Position numbers and translations under genes: made by a program
Shown: positions 51,531 to 60,413 of the stretch, piece by piece
Position numbering within the stretch: position 1 is the first letter of the stretch
How the letters are laid out: each line of letters begins with the position of its first letter
Assembly (NCBI RefSeq): GCF_003228315.1
Contig: NZ_CP029693.1
Span: 6,420,501 to 6,484,500 of the forward strand
Reading direction: 5' to 3'
Length of the DNA stretch: 64,000 nt
Source of the DNA: Pseudomonas putida
GTDB taxonomy: Bacteria > Pseudomonadota > Gammaproteobacteria > Pseudomonadales > Pseudomonadaceae
Notes under the pieces: generated by a model
The model's database searches: none
Told to the model about the DNA's origin: nothing
The model's input: the letters and a program-made list of their open reading frames with translations, nothing else

Positions 51531-52577
51531 TTACTTGCGGGCCTCCAGAATCAGGTTGAACGGCGTCTCGGTGGCCCGGCGGAAACTGGAAAATCCCGCC
51601 TCGGTGAACACTTTGCGTAACCGCGCCTCCCCGGCCTGGGCGCCGAGACCGAGGCCCACTTCCTGCGACAGCGAGTTGGGCGTGCAGATAAAGGTCGAGG
51701 CAGCATAGAACAAGCGACCCACCGGATTGATGTTGTCGTCGAGGGTATCGTTGGCGAACGGTTCCACCAGCAATACCGTGCCGTCCGGCTTCAACGACTC
51801 GTAGGCATGTCTGGCCGCGCCCACCGGGTCACCCATGTCATGCAGGCAGTCGAAGTAGCAAATCAAATCATAGTCATCGCCGGGGTAACTTTTCGCCGTG
51901 CCCTGGAAAAATCGCGCGCGCCCCGACACGCCGCCTTCCTCGGCCCGCTGGGTGGCGACGGTGACGGAAGGCGCGTGATAGTCGAAACCGACGAACCGCG
52001 ACGCCGGGAACGCCTGGGCCATGATCACCGTGGAAGCACCATGACCGCAGCCGATGTCCGCCACTTTGGCACCGGCCTCGAGCTTGGCCACCACGCCGTC
52101 GAGGGCCGGCAGCCATTCGGCGATCAAATGCGCCTTGTAGCCCGGCCGGAAGAAACGTTCGGTGCCACTGAACATGCACGGATGGTGATCGCCCCAGGGT
52201 AGGCCGCCATCGCCGCGCATGGCCTTGACCAGTTTGTCCTTGTCGTGGAAAAGCGCGGCGACCACTCCGACACCTGCCGCGATGTAGACCGGGGAGTCTT
52301 CGATGGCCAGGGCCAGGGCTTGTTCTTCGGGGAGGCGGAATTGGCCGTCCTTGTGTTCCATATAGCCGGAGGCGGCATGGGCGCTGAGCCATTCGCGCAC
52401 CAGCCGGGCATTGCAGCCGGTTTTTTCGGCGAGGGCTTCAGGGCTGGTCAATTGACTGTCGGCCATGGCCCGGTACAGGCCCAGTTCTTCACCGAGGATG
52501 ACATTGGCCAGCATCGCCGCGCCGCCCATGTCATTGACCAGCTTGCCCATGAAATCGTTGAGTCTGGCCTCGTCCAT
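51531..52577 (-). CDS. Class I methyltransferase with N-terminal winged-helix domain
   Basis: A 348-residue protein. Residues 1-90 resemble the winged-helix dimerisation region of O-methyltransferases (LTSPEALAEKTGCNARLVREWLSAHAASGYME). The SAM-binding domain starts with VADIGCGHGASTVIMAQAFP near residue 175, then VGFDYHAPSV and YDLICYFDCLHDMGDP. AAGGAG precedes the ATG at 52577. The family includes uncharacterised rRNA- or small-molecule-acting enzymes; the substrate is unknown. The gene is divergent from the acetamidase-like gene, separated by a REPIN and the TGTATC operator. Confidence 0.83.
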   Translation of the reverse strand: MDEARLNDFMGKLVNDMGGAAMLANVILGEELGLYRAMADSQLTSPEALAEKTGCNARLVREWLSAHAASGYMEHKDGQFRLPEEQALALAIEDSPVYIAAGVGVVAALFHDKDKLVKAMRGDGGLPWGDHHPCMFSGTERFFRPGYKAHLIAEWLPALDGVVAKLEAGAKVADIGCGHGASTVIMAQAFPASRFVGFDYHAPSVTVATQRAEEGGVSGRARFFQGTAKSYPGDDYDLICYFDCLHDMGDPVGAARHAYESLKPDGTVLLVEPFANDTLDDNINPVGRLFYAASTFICTPNSLSQEVGLGLGAQAGEARLRKVFTEAGFSSFRRATETPFNLILEARK

Positions 52578-52721
52578 CACGTGTGCTCCTTCAAAAGGAT
52601 CACGGTCCAGCGACGGTGTTCGTCGTGGGCGGTGGTCGTGGGAATGGGCAGGACGAAAGGCGCGTCCTGGGTGCATTAAGTTTAGTTCTCCGGATAGGCA
52701 CCATTATCCGAGGCGACAAGA

Positions 52722-52820
52722 GCCCTGTAGGAGCAAGGCTTGCCCGAGATGGCGGTGTATCAGACGACATCTTTCCAACTGATACACCGCCATCGCGGGC
52801 AAGCCTTGCTCCCACAGGGG
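52722..52820. repeat. REPIN, GCAAGGCTTGCCCG variant
   Basis: A near-perfect long inverted repeat with REP cores GGAGCAAGGCTTGCCCGAGA and its partner; the inner arms (GATGGCGGTGTATCAG) also pair. Confidence 0.88.
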
Positions 52821-52844
52821 AAGAGTGTTCTGCAGGGATTCTCC

Positions 52845-52921
52845 TGTATCCCACTGTATCCAACCGGCCCTTCGATACAGTCCCTGCAATTCCAGGCCAT
52901 AACCGAACACAGACCAGATAC
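52845..52921 (+). promoter_or_regulatory. TGTATC three-box operator A (acetamidase promoter)
   Basis: TGTATC (52845-52850), N4, TGTATC (52855-52860), N13, GATAC (52874-52878), then N38 and a further GATAC (52917-52921) that may belong to the -10 region. The same spacing recurs at 54388, 60346 and 60414. The 10-bp direct-repeat period suits an OmpR-family regulator. Confidence 0.7.
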
Positions 52922-53036
52922 AAACCTGCGATGAACTGTTCAGGCTGTTTTGGCACCGTTCAACCGTGGCGGCCAAGACTTTTTCCCTGGTCGCCGCCAC
53001 AGGCGGCCGTCCGCTTCAGTATCCGAGGGGACCACA

Positions 53037-54371
53037 ATGACAACACCTGTGCCTGAATCCACGCTCAACACCACACCGGTCGATTACCTGCGGGTCGATC
53101 GCTACACCCACGGCATCATCGGGCCGAGCCAGCCGATGCTCGGCCCCTTGGCCGATGGCGGCACCCTGATCACCGGCACGCCGCCGGGCTGCTGGGGGCC
53201 GATGATCACCCCGGCCTTCGAAGGCGGCCATGAAGTAACGCAACCGGTGTACGTTGCTGGCGCGGAAATCGGCGACGCGGTGGCGATCAAAATCAAAAGC
53301 ATGCGCGTGACGTCGCTGGCGACGTCGTCCGGGGTCATGAAGTTCGTCGAGGGGCGCTACAATGGCGACCCGTTCGTCTCCAAGTTCTGCTCCAAGTGCG
53401 GCACCGAGCACCCGGCCAGCCATGTCGAAGGCATTGGTCAAGACGCAATTCGCTGCAATCACTGTGGCGCCGAAGTCAGCGCGTTCCGCTTCAGTCACGG
53501 TTATGTCATCGTCTTTGATGTACAAAATCAGGTCAGCCTGACGGTCAATCAGGACGTCGCCAACCAACTGGCCGGCAGGGCGTCCGAGATGTCGGCATTG
53601 CCGGAGTTCGCCGCGCAGCACTCGATCCTGTCCCTGGCCCGCGCCGATATCCCCGGTGTTGCCGCGCATATGCGGCCGTTCCTCGGAAATATCGGAACTA
53701 TTCCGTCTCGCGACTTGCCTGACTCACACAACTGCGCCGATTTCGGCCAGTATCTGATCAACGCCCCGCACCGATTTGGCATGACCCGCGAAGAGTTGCA
53801 TGCGGCCAAGACCGACGGCCACATGGACACCAACTCGATCCGCGAAGGTTGCGTGTTGATCTGTCCGGTGAAAGTGCCGGGGGCGGGTGTTTACATGGGC
53901 GACATGCATGCCCAGCAAGGCAACGGCGAGATCGCCGGCCATGCGACTGATTGCTCCGGAGAAGCCGAGGTAGTAGTAGAAGTGGTGAAAGACCTGACGC
54001 TGGAAGGCCCGATCATTTTGCAGAATCTCGAAGATCTGCCGCCCCTGGCCCGTCCAATGAACGCAGAGCAGTTGGCCATCGTCCGCAAACTGGGCGCGCG
54101 CATGGGGCAGCATGAAGTTGAGCTGAGCGGCCCGATCACCTTCATCGGCAGCGGTGAAAACCTCAACCTGGCGGTGGAGAACGGCTTGCAGCGCGCCGCA
54201 GCCGCCACCGGCCTGCCTTATGACGAAGTGCTCAACCGCGCGACCATCACCGGCTCCATCGACATCAGCCGCCTGCCGGGCACCGTGCGCGTGACCTTCC
54301 TGTGCCCGATGAACGTGCTCGATCGCATGGGTATCGGTCATCTGGTACGTGAGAAGTACAACCTGTCGTAA
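53037..54371 (+). CDS. Acetamidase/formamidase-family protein with zinc-ribbon insert
   Basis: A 444-residue protein of the FmdA/AmdA family; GAGGGG precedes the ATG at 53037. The core strands GTLITGTPPGCWGPMITPA, GDMHAQQGNGEIAGHATDCSGEAEV and the C-terminal NRATITGSIDISRL are present. Between them sits an insertion with two Cys pairs, CSKC near 117 and CNHC near 140, which should bind zinc; ordinary formamidases lack it, as far as I recall. The enzyme would hydrolyse formamide, acetamide or another short amide. Its promoter carries the TGTATC operator shared with the DUF692 and DsbD units, so it may serve that regulon instead of general amide use. Confidence 0.8.
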   Translation: MTTPVPESTLNTTPVDYLRVDRYTHGIIGPSQPMLGPLADGGTLITGTPPGCWGPMITPAFEGGHEVTQPVYVAGAEIGDAVAIKIKSMRVTSLATSSGVMKFVEGRYNGDPFVSKFCSKCGTEHPASHVEGIGQDAIRCNHCGAEVSAFRFSHGYVIVFDVQNQVSLTVNQDVANQLAGRASEMSALPEFAAQHSILSLARADIPGVAAHMRPFLGNIGTIPSRDLPDSHNCADFGQYLINAPHRFGMTREELHAAKTDGHMDTNSIREGCVLICPVKVPGAGVYMGDMHAQQGNGEIAGHATDCSGEAEVVVEVVKDLTLEGPIILQNLEDLPPLARPMNAEQLAIVRKLGARMGQHEVELSGPITFIGSGENLNLAVENGLQRAAAATGLPYDEVLNRATITGSIDISRLPGTVRVTFLCPMNVLDRMGIGHLVREKYNLS

Positions 54372-54381
54372 TGCCTGACCG

Positions 54382-54411
54382 CGGGTCTGTATCACACTGT
54401 GTACAGACCCG
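54382..54411 (+). promoter_or_regulatory. Hairpin overlapping operator B
   Basis: CGGGTCTGTA pairs with TACAGACCCG across a ten-base loop. It directly follows the acetamidase stop and coincides with the first two operator boxes, so it may act as terminator, operator or both. There is no T-run. Confidence 0.5.
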
Positions 54412-54464
54412 TCGGCGATACAAGTCCTGCCGTTTTCCGTCAGCCCACAACACAACCGCGATAC
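54388..54464 (+). promoter_or_regulatory. TGTATC three-box operator B (DUF692 promoter)
   Basis: TGTATC (54388-54393), N4, TGTGTA (54398-54403), N13, GATAC (54417-54421), N38, GATAC (54460-54464). Box 2 deviates from consensus, but all distances equal those of operator A. Confidence 0.7.
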
Positions 54465-54514
54465 ATCACCGCGATTAACTGTGCTCGTGTACTGACAACC
54501 CTGAGAACGACACC

Positions 54515-55369
54515 ATGCAAACTCCCATTCCATCAGCGAAGGCCGGCGCCGGGCTTGGCTTGCGTCGCGGTTTAATGAAAGACCTTCTGGCTGCCCCGGT
54601 CGGGCATTTCGATTTTCTGGAAGTCGCGCCGGAGAACTGGATCGGCATCGGCGGTGCCCATGGCGCGGCATTGCGTTCACTGGCCGAGCGTTATCCGTTG
54701 TCCTGCCACGGCCTGTCGCTGTCCCTGGGGGGACCGTCGCCGCTGGATGTCGGGTTTCTGCAAGAGGTGCGCGTGTTCCTCGATCACTACAACGTGCCGC
54801 TGTACAGCGAGCACCTGAGTTATTGCAGCGATGACGGTCATCTGTACGACCTGTTGCCGCTGCCCTTTACCGAAGAAGCGGTGCATCACGTTGCCGCCCG
54901 TATCCGGCAGGCCCAGGACATTCTTGGCCGGCGCCTGGCGGTGGAAAACGTCTCTTACTACGCCGCGCCACAACAGGACATGGACGAGGTGACCTTCACC
55001 AATGCCGTGCTGCGCGAAGCCGATTGCGACCTGTTGCTGGACGTCAACAACGTCTACGTCAACTCGATCAACCACGGCTTTGATCCCCGTACCTTCCTGG
55101 CCGGCATCGATGCCGATCGGGTGGTGGCGATGCACATCGCCGGGCACTTCGATGAGTCCGATACCCTGAAAATCGACACCCATGGCGCGTCGGTGAAACC
55201 GGCGGTGTGGTCGTTGCTGGCCGAGGCCTATGCCCGCTTCGGGGCGCAGCCGACCCTGCTGGAACGGGATTTCAACTTTCCGGTGTTTTCCGAACTGGTC
55301 GCCGAGTTGCAGACCATTCGCCGCTTGCAGACCCAGGAGGTGAGCCGTGGCCAAGCGCTCGCTGTTTGA
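54515..55369 (+). CDS. DUF692 multinuclear iron oxygenase (MNIO), HvfB/BufB-like
   Basis: A 284-residue TIM-barrel protein of the DUF692 family, iron enzymes that modify cysteines in peptides, as in methanobactin (MbnB) or bufferin (BufB/HvfB) synthesis. Predicted metal ligands appear in order: LEVAPENW, SCHGLSLSLGG, SEHLSYCSDDGHLYDLLP, LAVENVSYY, LLDVNNVYVNSINHG, MHIAGHFD and IDTHG. It overlaps the DUF2063 gene by 23 bases. No precursor peptide is encoded next to it, which is unusual. Its promoter carries the operator shared with the DsbRS-like operon. Copper sequestration is the best-known role for such pairs. Confidence 0.9.
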   Translation: MQTPIPSAKAGAGLGLRRGLMKDLLAAPVGHFDFLEVAPENWIGIGGAHGAALRSLAERYPLSCHGLSLSLGGPSPLDVGFLQEVRVFLDHYNVPLYSEHLSYCSDDGHLYDLLPLPFTEEAVHHVAARIRQAQDILGRRLAVENVSYYAAPQQDMDEVTFTNAVLREADCDLLLDVNNVYVNSINHGFDPRTFLAGIDADRVVAMHIAGHFDESDTLKIDTHGASVKPAVWSLLAEAYARFGAQPTLLERDFNFPVFSELVAELQTIRRLQTQEVSRGQALAV

Positions 55370-56105
55370 TCAGCAAAACAATATGGGCCTGTACCTGCGC
55401 GATCCCGAGCACTGCCCGCCGCCCCCGGAAATGGACCCGAAGCGGGCCCAGGTGTATCGCGAGCTGGTGTTCAACAACCTGTCGACCCTGATCAGCGGCA
55501 CCTTTCCGGTGCTGGTGCAGATCCTCGGTGACAAACGCTGGCGCGCACTGGTGCGGATCTTCCTGCGCGATTACCGCGCCCACACCCCGAAGTTCGGTGA
55601 AATCGCCGAGGAGTTCTTCGAGTTTCTCGCCTCCGGGCCCGCTGCGTTGGCCGACGGTGCGTGGCCGCCGTTCATGGTGGAACTGGCGCACTACGAATGG
55701 GTGGAGATGGCCTTGCAACAATCCGAAGCCGAGCCGTTGACGCCTGGCGATGCCGACCTGTTACTGGATCGCCCGTTGCAGGTTTCGCCACTGGCCTGGC
55801 CGTTGGCGTATGCCTGGCCGGTGCAGTTGATCGGGCCGGATTACCAACCGGACGAAGCGCCGGCGCAACCGACGTTGCTGCTGGTGCGCCGGGCTGAAGA
55901 CTGGAGTGTGAAGTTTTCCGCACTGACTCCGCTGGCGTGGCGGTTGTTGCAGCGCATTGAAGCGTTCCCCACGTTGAGCGGGCGTGAGCAGCTGCAAGGG
56001 CTGGCGGTGGAGGCGGGGAAGGCCGAATCGCAGGAGTTCCTTGACAGTGGTCTGGCGCTGTTGCGGCAGCTGCAGAGTGAGCAAGTGGTTGGCGTAATTA
56101 ACTGA
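55347..56105 (+). CDS. DUF2063 partner protein, HvfC/BufC-like
   Basis: A 252-residue protein with GTG start after AGGAGG. Residues about 1-100 form the DUF2063 domain (DPKRAQVYRELVFNNLSTLISGTFPVL and VRIFLRDYRAHTPKFGEIAEEFFEFL). A middle segment follows (SPLAWPLAYAWPVQLI), then a C-terminal winged-helix-like domain. BufC/HvfC proteins bind the leader of the precursor peptide and present it to the MNIO enzyme. It is coupled to the DUF692 gene. It is cytoplasmic, with no signal or membrane helices. Confidence 0.88.
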   Translation: MAKRSLFDQQNNMGLYLRDPEHCPPPPEMDPKRAQVYRELVFNNLSTLISGTFPVLVQILGDKRWRALVRIFLRDYRAHTPKFGEIAEEFFEFLASGPAALADGAWPPFMVELAHYEWVEMALQQSEAEPLTPGDADLLLDRPLQVSPLAWPLAYAWPVQLIGPDYQPDEAPAQPTLLLVRRAEDWSVKFSALTPLAWRLLQRIEAFPTLSGREQLQGLAVEAGKAESQEFLDSGLALLRQLQSEQVVGVIN

Positions 56106-56134
56106 TGTGACAAATTTCCAAACCGTAGACACAT

Positions 56135-56228
56135 CCCCTGTAGGAGCGAGCCTGCTCGCGATTGCGGTGTGTCAGTCGAAATCAATGTGACTGACCTGTC
56201 GCAATCGCGAGCAGGCTCGCTCCTACAG
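56135..56228. repeat. REPIN
   Basis: An inverted REP pair. The following 230 bases to the chemoreceptor start hold no convincing gene. Confidence 0.9.
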
Positions 56229-56461
56229 TGAAGCTAAATGATGTACGTCCGTACCATCTGTTTCACCCGCGAAACACCCATAACCCCTTGAAATTTATTT
56301 GCTCAAACCCCGCAAAAAATCTAAAGCCTGGCCGATACAACCCACAGGCGCACATGAACAGTCACAACCGTGGCGCCAGGCTGAAAAGCTGCGCGCTCGC
56401 GCCAGCTCTTCAGTGATTCCGGCAAGGATGCTCGCCGCCTCAATCACCCGAGAGTCATCCT

Positions 56462-58087
56462 ATGTCACTGCGTAATCTGAGCATCGCGCCTCGAGCATTC
56501 CTGGGGTTTGCCTTCATTGCCCTGCTGGTCATCGTGCTGGGGGTGTTTGCGGTCAACCGCATGTCAATCATTCGCCAGTCCTCCATCGACATGGGCAGCA
56601 CCCAGCTGCCCAGCGTCGGCTTCCTCGGCAATGTCACTGAAAACATCCTGCGCATGCGCATCCTGTCGTTCCGGATTCTGGTCAACCGTGATCCGTCCAG
56701 TTTGCAGGAGGCCGAAACCCGTATCGGCGTATTGACCGACAAGGCGCGCAAGGCCCAGGCCAGTTACGCCGAGTTGCCGGCCGGTCCGGATGAGGCAGCG
56801 CTTTACAAGGTGTTCAGCGCGACGTTGGACAGTTACATGCAAGCCCAGCGTGAAATGCTGGACCTGTCGCGCCAGAACAAGGTCGACGAGATGCGTACCC
56901 TGATCAACTCACGGATCAAGGACGGCACCGACCTGATGGGCGAGCAGTTGAGCCGGCTGGTGGCGTACAACACTGATGGCGCCAAGGCGGCCGGGGTGGT
57001 TGCCGAACACAACTACAACACCGCCGTGAATGGAATCATCGTGGTGTCCGTGGTGGCGGCGCTGATGACGGTGCTGCTGGCCTGGCTGCTGACCCGCAGC
57101 ATCGTCACGCCCTTGAACCGTGCGGTGCAGGCAGCGCAAACCATCGCGGACGGCAACTTGACCAAAACCATCGAGATCGATGGCAAGGACGAGCCGGCTC
57201 GCTTGCTCGGCGCCTTGTCCACCATGCAAGACAACCTGCGCAAAACCATCGAGCAGATTGCCGGGTCCGCCACGCAACTGGGGGCCGCCGCCGAAGAACT
57301 CAGCGCGGTGACGCAAGACGCCTCCCGAGGTCTGCAACAACAGAACAATGAGATCGAACAGGCGGCCACCGCCGTCAACGAAATGACCGCTGCCGTGGAA
57401 GAGGTGGCGCGCAACGCGGTGTCGACCTCCGAAGCCTCGAACCAGTCGACCCAGGCCGCCCGCGAAGGCCGCGATCGCGTGGTGGAAACCGTCGACGCGA
57501 TCCAGACCATGACCCACGATGTGCATCAGACCTCGCTGTTGATCGAAGGTCTGGCGGCCCAGGGCCGCGATATCGGCAAGGTGCTGGACGTGATCCGCGC
57601 CATCGCTGAACAAACCAACCTGCTGGCGCTGAACGCCGCCATCGAAGCCGCCCGCGCCGGTGAGGCTGGACGGGGTTTCGCGGTAGTGGCGGACGAGGTT
57701 CGGGCACTGGCCCATCGCACGGCGCAGTCGACCCAGGAAATCGAGAAGATGGTCGCCGGCATCCAGAATGGCACCGGCGAAGCGGTGGCTTCGATGCAGC
57801 AGAGTAACGAGCGCACCCAAAGCACCCTGGAAATGGCCCGTGCCGCCGGGGTGGCGCTGGAGCAGATCACCCAATCGATCCATCTGATCAACGAACGTAA
57901 CCTGGTGATCGCCAGCGCATCGGAGGAGCAGGCACAGGTGTCTCGCGAAGTGGACCGCAACCTGGTGAACATTCGCGATCTTGCCACCCAGTCCGCCGCC
58001 GGTGCCAACCAGACCAGCGTCGCCAGCCACGAACTGTCGGGCCTGGCGGTGGCGCTGAATGCGCTGGTTTCGCGGTTTGTCATCTGA
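56462..58087 (+). CDS. Methyl-accepting chemotaxis protein
   Basis: A 541-residue chemoreceptor. TM1 covers residues 12-30 and TM2 about 192-212, enclosing a periplasmic domain of about 160 residues that is probably a four-helix bundle. HAMP (about 213-265; LTRSIVTPLNRAVQAAQTIADGNL) leads into the long signalling coiled coil, whose hairpin tip reads IRAIAEQTNLLALNAAIEAARAGEAGRGFAVVADEVRALA in overlapping pieces. No C-terminal CheR-binding pentapeptide is seen. The ligand is unknown. A lone GATAC lies upstream (56333), but no full TGTATC operator. Confidence 0.92.
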   Translation: MSLRNLSIAPRAFLGFAFIALLVIVLGVFAVNRMSIIRQSSIDMGSTQLPSVGFLGNVTENILRMRILSFRILVNRDPSSLQEAETRIGVLTDKARKAQASYAELPAGPDEAALYKVFSATLDSYMQAQREMLDLSRQNKVDEMRTLINSRIKDGTDLMGEQLSRLVAYNTDGAKAAGVVAEHNYNTAVNGIIVVSVVAALMTVLLAWLLTRSIVTPLNRAVQAAQTIADGNLTKTIEIDGKDEPARLLGALSTMQDNLRKTIEQIAGSATQLGAAAEELSAVTQDASRGLQQQNNEIEQAATAVNEMTAAVEEVARNAVSTSEASNQSTQAAREGRDRVVETVDAIQTMTHDVHQTSLLIEGLAAQGRDIGKVLDVIRAIAEQTNLLALNAAIEAARAGEAGRGFAVVADEVRALAHRTAQSTQEIEKMVAGIQNGTGEAVASMQQSNERTQSTLEMARAAGVALEQITQSIHLINERNLVIASASEEQAQVSREVDRNLVNIRDLATQSAAGANQTSVASHELSGLAVALNALVSRFVI

Positions 58088-58129
58088 AGGTGAGAGGTTG
58101 GTGGCGGGATTTTCCTGACCATCACTGCC

Positions 58130-58224
58130 CCCCTGTAGGAGCGAGCCTGCTCGCGATGGCGGTGTGTCAGCCAGATCATCTCTGACAGATAGACCATCGC
58201 GAGCAGGCTCGCTCCTACAGGGGG
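58130..58224. repeat. REPIN
   Basis: An inverted REP pair between convergent chemoreceptor and sensor-kinase genes. Confidence 0.9.
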
Positions 58225-58231
58225 GGCGTGG

Positions 58232-59539
58232 TCAGCGCAATTTGAGCTCGGCACACAACCCGCCGCCCTCACGATTGCTCAAGGTCAGCGATCCCCCGAT
58301 CGCCAACGCCAGTTGCTGTGCAATCGCCAGGCCCAGGCCGGTGCCGCCGGTGCTGCGGTTGCGTGAGTTTTCCACGCGGTAGAACGGCTGCATGACCTGG
58401 GCCAGTTCCTCCTCGGCAATGCCGGGCCCCCGGTCCATGACTTTCACCGACACGCTGCCATCGGTCTTTTTCTCCACCAGCAGCTCGGCGGCGCCGGCGA
58501 ACTTGAGGGCGTTGTCCGTCAGGTTCACCAGTACCCGGCGCAAGGCATGGGGGCGGGTGTCGATGACGGTGGTGCTCTTGCCGCTTAACTGAACTTCCTT
58601 GCCCATGTCCTGATAGTCGAACACCAAACTGTCGAGGAACGAATCCAGATCGGTGCGCCGGCTTTCTTCGGTGGCGCCATGGACGCTGCGGGCGTACGCC
58701 ACGCCTTCGCGGACCAGGTGTTCGATCTCGCTTAGGTCGGTCCAGAGTTTGTCTTTCTCCACCGAGTCATCCATGAACTCGGCGCGCAGTTTCATCCGGG
58801 TGATCGGCGTTTGCAGGTCGTGGGAGATCGCCGCCAGCAATTGCATGCGCTCCTTGAGGTAGGCGGCGATGCGCGCCTGCATGGCGTTGAAGGCCCTGGC
58901 CGCGTGGGCGACCTCCGTCGGACCTTTCTCGTCCAGCTGTATCGGGTGCGCGTTGGGGTCGAGGTTATCCACGGCGTCAACCAGACGGGTCAGCGGGCGG
59001 ATGGCGATGCGCACGGCCAGCCAGGTGCAGGCAATCATCAGCGCCAGTTGCCCGAGCAAGGCCATGGGCAACCAGGGCGACAACGGCATCATGGCGGGAA
59101 ACACATCGATGGTCAGCGGGCTGCCGTCCGACAGTTTCAGGTGCACCTGAAAGTGTTTTCTCGGCCCCGGAATATTGGTGAAGGTCAGCGCGTGCTCCTT
59201 GCCCAGGGCGTCCATGATCGAGGCCATGGCGATGGGCGCATCGGGCATGTCCATGCTCATCGGTGTACCGCTTTCACCGGCACTCAACAGATAACCGTAG
59301 TTGTTGCGCTGCAACTGACGCAGCCAGCTCATGCGCTCATCGGCAGGCAAGCGGTCGAGGATGGCGACGGAGGTCGAGACGTCGGTTTCGAGGTTACCCA
59401 GCATGGTGTTTTTCGCGCTTTCGTAGCGCTCGTAATACTGCGCGCCGAAGGACAGCGCCTGGGCGAGAATCAGGCAGATCAGGAAAATCAGCGACAGTCG
59501 TGAGGCCAGGGTGCGGGGCCAGCGCAGTGAGAAGTTCAT
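58232..59539 (-). CDS. dsbS: Sensor histidine kinase, DsbS-like
   Basis: A 435-residue membrane kinase. TM1 lies at about 12-32, the periplasmic domain at about 33-158, TM2 at about 160-182, HAMP after it, the H-box LLAAISHDLQTPITRMKLR with His near 240, and the ATPase domain with DRGPGIAEEEL and GGTGLGLAIA. The periplasmic domain has a Met-rich patch, PMSMDMPDAPIAMASIM, suited to binding Cu(I). Its ATG overlaps the regulator's stop (ATGA). P. aeruginosa DsbS (PA2480) is a copper sensor next to a dsbD-like gene; the symbol is assigned by this arrangement and not by sequence search. Confidence 0.75.
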   Translation of the reverse strand: MNFSLRWPRTLASRLSLIFLICLILAQALSFGAQYYERYESAKNTMLGNLETDVSTSVAILDRLPADERMSWLRQLQRNNYGYLLSAGESGTPMSMDMPDAPIAMASIMDALGKEHALTFTNIPGPRKHFQVHLKLSDGSPLTIDVFPAMMPLSPWLPMALLGQLALMIACTWLAVRIAIRPLTRLVDAVDNLDPNAHPIQLDEKGPTEVAHAARAFNAMQARIAAYLKERMQLLAAISHDLQTPITRMKLRAEFMDDSVEKDKLWTDLSEIEHLVREGVAYARSVHGATEESRRTDLDSFLDSLVFDYQDMGKEVQLSGKSTTVIDTRPHALRRVLVNLTDNALKFAGAAELLVEKKTDGSVSVKVMDRGPGIAEEELAQVMQPFYRVENSRNRSTGGTGLGLAIAQQLALAIGGSLTLSNREGGGLCAELKLR

Positions 59540-60276
59540 GCGGGCGCTCCGACGATTTCCACCGGCAGGGAGAACACATAGCCCTCGCTGCGCACGGTCT
59601 TGATGTAGGCCGGTTCCCGGGCATCGTCCAGCAGGCGCTGGCGCAGGCGGCTCACCAGCAGATCGATGGAACGGTCGAACAGGTCGGCATCGCGGCCCTG
59701 AGTGAGGTTGAGCAATTGATCGCGATTGAGCACCCGTTGCGGATGATCGAGGAATACCCGCAGCAGGCGATATTCCGCGCCGCTGAGGGCAACCAGGGTG
59801 CCGTCGCTGTCGAGCAGGTGCCGGGCCGAAGTATCCAGCTGCCACCGCCCGAAGGCCAGCAACCGGCTGGTTTCGGTCACTACCAGATTCGGTGGCAACA
59901 TCCGCGTGCGGCGCAGCACGGCGTTGATGCGCGCCAGCAGCTCACGGGCAACGAACGGCTTGACCAGGTAATCGTCGGCGCCCATTTCCAGGCCGATGAT
60001 GCGGTCGGTTTCGTCGTTGCGCGCGGTGAGCATCAGGATCGGCGTGGCCTTGTGTTTGCCCGAGCGCAATTCGCGGCAGAGGGTCAGGCCGTCGTCGCCC
60101 GGCATCATGATGTCCATCACGATCAGGTCCACCGGGGTGGATTCGAGGAAGGTGCGCATCTGCCGGCCATCGGCCACGACCGTGGTGCGCAGGCCGTTCT
60201 TCTTCAGATAGTTGCCCACCAGTTCGCGGATCTCGCGGTCATCGTCGACGATGAGAATGTGATCAACGTGTTCCAT
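59536..60276 (-). CDS. dsbR: OmpR-family response regulator, DsbR-like
   Basis: A 246-residue regulator: receiver domain (1-125; acidic pocket DDD near 11-13, phosphoacceptor Asp in LIVMDIMMPGDDG near 54, LTARN and the Lys in LVKPF), then a winged-helix domain with LSGAEYRLLRVFLDHPQRVLNRDQLL and the recognition region DLLVSRLRQRL. It is encoded with its kinase and divergent from small secreted genes and the DsbD-like gene. The 10-bp-period TGTATC repeats between them are a plausible binding site, also found upstream of the DUF692 and acetamidase-like genes. Confidence 0.77.
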   Translation of the reverse strand: MEHVDHILIVDDDREIRELVGNYLKKNGLRTTVVADGRQMRTFLESTPVDLIVMDIMMPGDDGLTLCRELRSGKHKATPILMLTARNDETDRIIGLEMGADDYLVKPFVARELLARINAVLRRTRMLPPNLVVTETSRLLAFGRWQLDTSARHLLDSDGTLVALSGAEYRLLRVFLDHPQRVLNRDQLLNLTQGRDADLFDRSIDLLVSRLRQRLLDDAREPAYIKTVRSEGYVFSLPVEIVGAPA

Positions 60277-60345
60277 GGGGCTGCCTCTGAAAATGGGGGA
60301 TGGCGCACAGTCTATCGAGCCCTGGACTACAAGCCTCCAGGCGTT

Positions 60346-60379
60346 TGTATTGCAGTGTATCTGGCTTGCCCAAGGATAC
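60346..60379. promoter_or_regulatory. TGTATC three-box operator C1
   Basis: TGTATT (60346-60351), N4, TGTATC (60356-60361), N13, GATAC (60375-60379), in the gap between the response regulator and the DUF2790 gene. It may serve the leftward operon (autoregulation) or assist operator C2. Confidence 0.65.
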
Positions 60380-60413
60380 ACACGGACAAAAAAACACCGT
60401 TTTTGCGCCGGTT

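Noticed and set aside
56331..56350. GATAC before the chemoreceptor considered as a fifth TGTATC operator
   Set aside because: The two TGTATC boxes with N4 spacing are missing, so it is only a chance half-site.
56228..56416. A 62-codon frame after the DUF2063 gene, considered as a precursor peptide
   Set aside because: It has no ribosome-binding site or signal peptide, starts within REP-flanking sequence and has only two scattered Cys.
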